In this document: piece after piece, positions 59,587-64,000 of the stretch
How positions within the stretch are numbered: the stretch's first letter is position 1
How the letters are laid out: each line of letters opens with the position of its first letter
Made by a program: the position numbers and the translations under genes
The notes under the pieces: generated by a model
Database searches by the model: none
What the model saw: the letters and a program-made list of their open reading frames with translations, nothing else
What the model was told of the DNA's origin: nothing
Origin: Apophysomyces variabilis
Lineage: Eukaryota > Mucoromycota > Mucoromycetes > Mucorales > Mucoraceae
Reading direction: 5' to 3'
NCBI GenBank assembly: GCA_002749535.1
Contig: MZZL01000137.1
Location: 456,345 to 520,344, forward strand
DNA: 64,000 nt

Positions 59587-60683
59587 TCATAGGGATTGAT
59601 ACCGTTGATCTTGCTTATATTTTTGTAACAAGCTCTCCAGTTCCTTCACTCGTTGCTGATAGGTATCCACTTCTTGCTGTAACATCCGTAGATGTTCTAC
59701 CGATTTTCGCAGGATAGCACCCTTGTTTGGCTTGTTGCTTGGCCCTCCGTTACCTCCACTAGTAATGTCTTCAAGCATTGCTTCCGGTAGCAGTGTACCG
59801 AGTTCTTGGATCCTTTCATTGATGTTTTCCCGTCGACGTCTCTCAACTAGATAGAGATAAAAAAAATTGTCATTCGTTTGTCTTGCCAGCTTGTCCTATC
59901 TCTGTCTATAGAACTTTTTCGGAGTTCGTTCTTACCGGCATTATGGGATTCTCGTCGGCGTCTTCGCTTTTCCATCATTGCTTGTAGACTACGAAGAGAA
60001 AGAAAATATGCTGTTAGCCCCCACGACAGAAAAAAAAAACAAGCGTATGTGTTTTTAGAATCAAAAGTAGATTAGACATACTTCATTTGCATAGCATAGT
60101 CTTCTTCGAAACTTCGGGGATTGCTTGATGGTTGTACCGATAAGCCTTGTTGTTGATGAGGGTGGTGGTGGTGCTGCTGTTGGTGCTGCTGTTGCAAAGC
60201 CATAGTAGGATGCATGTGACCTGACGGGAACGAGGTAGCGTTCATGAAGTCGTAACCGATATTGGCGGGTGCACTCATTGGAAAGGAAGCTTCACCAGGC
60301 AGGACCATGTAGGACTGCAATGCCGATCCGGTCCCGTTATGACGAATACTTCCGGTACTTCCCCGATGAGGATGTTGATGTATATCAACAGCACCTAGGT
60401 AGGACGAGGTAGGAGGGGAGCCAAAGAGGTCCTCTGCACCCGAAGCCAATGAATAGTCGGATGGTGATTCTTCGGCCATCATATCAGGACCTCTTAATGG
60501 CTGTTGCATCTTGCGGGACTTTCGAAAATCGAGATCGTCAAAATCATGCAATGGTGAATTTGATACGGGTGACAAGAATTGATGCGAAAACCCATCGACA
60601 AAATCCATTTGGTCTTCAGCATTGGCTTTCTTGGCCATAAGATGATATTCTGTTGGATTCCGTAGTTTGGTTGGTTCAGTCAT
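59587..60683 (-). CDS. bHLH-leucine-zipper transcription factor (MiT/TFE-like)
   Basis: This is a nuclear DNA-binding factor expected to bind E-boxes (CANNTG). Three exons (60082-60683, 59936-59988, 59587-59846) join in phase to 304 residues. The N-terminal 200 residues are low complexity: Ser/Pro-rich, with a Gln/His run (QQQHQQQHHHHPHQQQG). The basic region and helix 1 read RRRRESHNAVERRRRENINE with RIQELGTLLPE. After a Gly/Asn loop, helix 2 reads NKGAILRKSVEHLRMLQQEV, continuing into a zipper-like KELESLLQKY. H-N..ERRRR with IQELGTLLP and NKG.IL..S is the MiT/TFE-type signature, close to fungal homologues. The second, 53-nt exon splits the basic region exactly. Confidence 0.92.
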
Positions 60684-63600
60684 TTTGAGGAGCTTAGGAA
60701 GAGTAAATAATTTCCTTTATCTTTGTTTTCTGAGAAAGTTAAGAGAGAAAGAAAAGAAAGTGTGAGAGAGAAAGGGAAAAGAGCAAGTGGAAATAAATGT
60801 ATTGTTCGGTTGGATCCGTTGACTCAAAAAAAGAGCAGCGCCTCTTCCCTTATAAAGAGCGACGCATACCTAAATTGGTGTAAGCCTAAGGGAAGAATTT
60901 TTATGCCGACAGTCCATTGGTCCTGAGGCAACCGATTTTTTTTTTCATAGCTAAGGCAGATGATTCATCAACTGAGTGAATCAGGATATGGTAAATCGGG
61001 GCAAAAAGGCATAGATCCAATTTTCTTGGTGCACATACTACGCGACTTGTGTTATGCTCTCATTGTTCTCTCTGTCGCTCTCTCACACACACACATATAT
61101 TCTCTCTTAAGTTAAGGAAGTGATTCATATTGGTTACTCCAAATATGTATATAGCCACAAGATGAATAAATGGGTCCTGTGTTTGGTAAACATTATGATT
61201 AATTTATGAAACTTACCTTCCATGGTCTGTGCCTTTATCATTCGTTTGACTTTTTGATGATCATCAATGTTTGGATGGTATCATCGTCAATTTCTCTTGT
61301 ACTCCTTTTCTGATAAGCACTAGAGAAAACAATGAAAATAGACGGATTTCTTCATTTATATCACCTTCTTTTCTCGGTGTAGATCCAACCTTTCTTTGAT
61401 CACAGGGCTCTTATTTTTCTCGCTCTCTCTCTCCCCTCTCTCCCCTCTCACACACTCACACAGAGTCCCTTGGGTCTCTTATAAAGTAAATATCCTTTTT
61501 TTCCTGCTTGATGATCTAATCTTGCCTTGTCATCCTCCCTTTCCCTCTTCTATCTCAATAAGGCTTTGGTCTCTCGTTCTCTGTGTGTGCCCTTCTCTCT
61601 TTCTCTCTTATACAGGGAAAAACGCCCTATTAAGGAGAGGAGCGGAAAAAAAAGACAAACTTTTTTTTTGCTGTCAAGTGATCCTGTCATCATGCTCTTG
61701 CCATTAACAACATGTTCAGCCGATGAATTTCTGCAATGTGACCAAATACGTTCGAGTTCCACGGCACACGTACATATAACTACAACGCATACAGACTAAA
61801 AACAGAAAAAGGGAGAGAGCACTGAACTGTGATTGACGTTTGAGATGGTCATGGCTTGCCATGCATAAGTTTCCCTTGTATGAAAGAAAAAAAAGAGGCT
61901 AAAGGGACTTGGCTTGTTTGGGTTTGACCGCATGACATCAACATAACCCACTTAGGACGGTTTTCCATTGATAGATTAAGTTTGGAACACAATAAGGGGC
62001 AGTTGAATCCAGCTCATCTTCGCTGTCAACAAACCATGGGTCAAACTGAGTTGTTTATCTTTTCATGCTCATTGAAAGCATGAAGCCTAGAAAAAGAAAA
62101 GAAACGAGAAAGCAAACGGGAGTAGAGAAGTCTATCTTTCCAATCATGGTAATAAAAAATGGGTATCTCTCATTTGTTCCTTTTCAATGGTCATCCTACC
62201 GAAGTAACTTACGTAGGTAGATAAGCCGTTCCGGGATTTTTGAACTGCAAGATTTTTTTATTTTTGATTTTGTGGACCTTGCCCTCTGAAGTAAGTAACA
62301 GGTGTCAAAGATCAAATGACTCTTTCATGTCCAGAACTGCAACGGAGATTGTCAGGGCATCCCAAATGCTATCATGAGCCACCATTACGAAATACATCAT
62401 CCTTGGTTAAACAATATCGTACATATGGTTTAAGTTCTTAAAAAAATAAACTTTACTTATTGTCTGATCGAAATTCTAACGGAAGCAAATGTTTCATGTT
62501 GTATTACGTACAACATATTATGATATTTTTTCGGAGGGAGTCAAGGAGAGAACTATTTGTTAAGTGTGAAATGGTCAAATAAAAGACGGTCTTGATATGG
62601 ATGGAGAACACTGTTCTGCTGTTAATACAGTTTGGAGTAGAACAGCATCATCAAATTACAACAAAAGGAGAAGGGAGCTCTGTGAGTAAAAGAGAGAGAG
62701 AGAGAGAGAGTGTGTGTGTGTGTGTGTGTGCAAGCAGGCTACACAATTATGCAACCTATTGAGGGAAGAACAGGATCCAAAGGGGTCATGGGATGGTTTC
62801 CTTTATTAATGTTTTAAGAAGAAAACGCCATTAGACATGGCACCATCTTGTACGTCCTACCAAGGAAACGCCAGGATCCACAAGGAGGGCGGACAGGAAG
62901 CAATAAGGGAATCCAGACAAAAGATGCATCATTTGTCCCCTTATTTTCATACTGGTTTTGTTTTTCTCTTTTGGGCGCCAAATTAGATGCTTCGATAAGT
63001 ATCATGCGGACAGAAATAGAGATGCGCTGGAGTGGAAATCAACAAAAATTGGGGTTTTTATGCACGTTTACTTGTTACAGATCAACAGAAGACCATATAT
63101 GATCCTGCTAATCACATTAATATCATCAAAGTACAACTTGAATCTTAGACAAGTGAGATTGGAAATAAGATAGATGACAGACAGAACTGACATCATAGGC
63201 AGCAATGTCGGTTATGCGTGACTAAAAACTTTGTCAAAGTTATCTTTGTACAAAGGATGATACTTGGTGATAGTCATGGGAAATTGGCCTCACTCTCTCT
63301 ACGTGCCCGCCTCCTTCCTCCTTTGTTTTTATTTGGTATATATCCTATCTGACAGTAAGAAGGATTAGATTTCTCCCCCCCAAAAAAAATAGGATCAGAG
63401 ACTGATATCATATGTACTACTGTACCTATCAAAGCCATATAAAAACTCCTTTTCTTTCACAAGTCGTCGGTTTCCGTAAAAACCATAGTGACACTTTTGT
63501 TTCCAAGGCAAAGAAGTCAACAAATTCAATAAACCACGTTGAAACTATATCCAATATCAAAGTTGTAGTATTTCTTTTTTGGTGATGTGGTAGATACAAT

Positions 63601-64000
63601 GGCGTCTTACAAAAGATGTAATTGAGCAAGCCATATCTTTTTTGTTATGAAGATCAAGGACATTTGGTCAATGGCAGTTTGTATATGTCCCATTCTAAGC
63701 AGTACTTCGATTTCTTTTTCGGTATCTAGGTATGATGGATTTCAAGGATTTTTATCTCAAGGGACATTAGGATCCACATGAAAGAAGAAAAAAGCATCCT
63801 GACAAGGGGAGATGAAAGGGGCGGGTGATGTGGATTGGACAGATAACGACTTCCTTATTTTGGACACCTTTTGCCCACAAAGGTGATGTCCCTTCTTCCT
63901 ATATTTTTTTTTCCTTTTGGCGTTGTAAAAGGATTGACAACTATTCTATAACTAAAACAAATGGGTCCAGTAACTACAGTTCTCGCATTGTATTTATGCA
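60684..64000. other. Long gene-free tract upstream of the bHLH gene
   Basis: This is 3.3 kb to the window end without a supportable gene. It holds GA-rich (60735-60790) and CT-rich tracts (61075-61110, 61420-61470, 61590-61610), short CA runs and a GA/GT microsatellite at 62691-62730. ORFs of up to 103 codons are translations of these low-complexity tracts. It may be a long 5' regulatory region or leader of the bHLH gene, or part of a gene beyond the window. Confidence 0.5.
62691..62730. repeat. Compound microsatellite (GA)10(TG)10
   Basis: Ten GA (AG) units at 62691-62710 pass directly into ten TG units at 62711-62730. It is a simple compound dinucleotide repeat, useful as a length marker and with no coding role. 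Confidence 0.95.

Noticed and set aside
61396..61799. ORFs of 70-103 codons in the CT-rich tract
   Set aside because: Low-complexity Ser/Leu-rich translations of CT repeats without start context or homology.

Overview
The window is nuclear DNA of a fungus, most likely a Mucoromycota (Mucorales-type) species. Genes are dense, usually on alternating strands, and split by many short introns of about 45-90 bases with GT-AG ends. Several products are conserved fungal or eukaryotic proteins: the Sho1 osmosensor, an Alr/Mnr2-type CorA channel, Bfr2, Pwp1, Got1, an IQGAP, Pac1/LIS1 and a 7TM-RGS receptor-like protein. A decayed DDE transposase resembles the type common in Mucorales genomes. No bacterial operon, CRISPR array or viral block is present. 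The species cannot be fixed from the sequence alone.

Layout. 1-874 (+): 3' part of mitochondrial aspartyl-tRNA synthetase. 2625-3638 (+): Sho1. 3639-8406: poorly defined tract with an assembly gap (4652-4720), uncertain exons, one copy of a dispersed repeat and a small unrecognised gene. 9220-11608 (-): SUT-type sugar transporter with tiny exons. 11860-13623 (+): Pwp1. 14282-14814 (-): Got1. 15957-16387: second repeat copy. 16861-18753 (-): Bfr2/AATF. 19385-21966 (-): eIF3c. 22500-24035 (-): Mg2+ channel. 25673-26243 (-): FYVE protein. 27065-28944 (-): cystathionine beta-synthase. 29768-30511 (+): Hsp31/glyoxalase III. 30732-32219 (+): quinone oxidoreductase. 32464-34326 (+): 7TM-RGS protein. 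36359-37326 (+): proteasome alpha subunit (PSMA4/Pre9). 37585-42186 (-): IQGAP. 43725-44700 (-): transposase relic. 45149-47615 (-): PP2A scaffold subunit. 49580-51036 (+): S6-type AGC kinase. 51591-53657 (-): LIS1/Pac1. 55929-57095 (+): acylcarnitine carrier. 57577-59116 (+): disordered proline-rich protein. 59587-60683 (-): bHLH-leucine-zipper factor. 60684-64000: no gene supported.

Functional themes. Ribosome production and translation are represented by Pwp1, Bfr2, eIF3c and S6 kinase. Signalling and polarity are represented by Sho1, 7TM-RGS, IQGAP, PP2A-A and LIS1. Redox and sulfur metabolism are represented by three adjacent genes: CBS, Hsp31 and the quinone reductase. These are neighbours rather than a proven cluster.

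Exon boundaries were worked out by hand from reading frame, GT-AG (once GC-AG) signals and remembered family sequence patterns. Where phases were checked and close, exon coordinates are given. No new defence system or gene cluster could be supported. The most unusual items are 14-nt and 21-nt internal exons in the sugar transporter, a 10-nt coding first exon in Bfr2, a GC-AG intron in the Mg2+ channel, a strong-context overlapping uORF on Pwp1, and a 430-bp dispersed repeat that carries an ORF and intron intact in one copy and decayed in the other.
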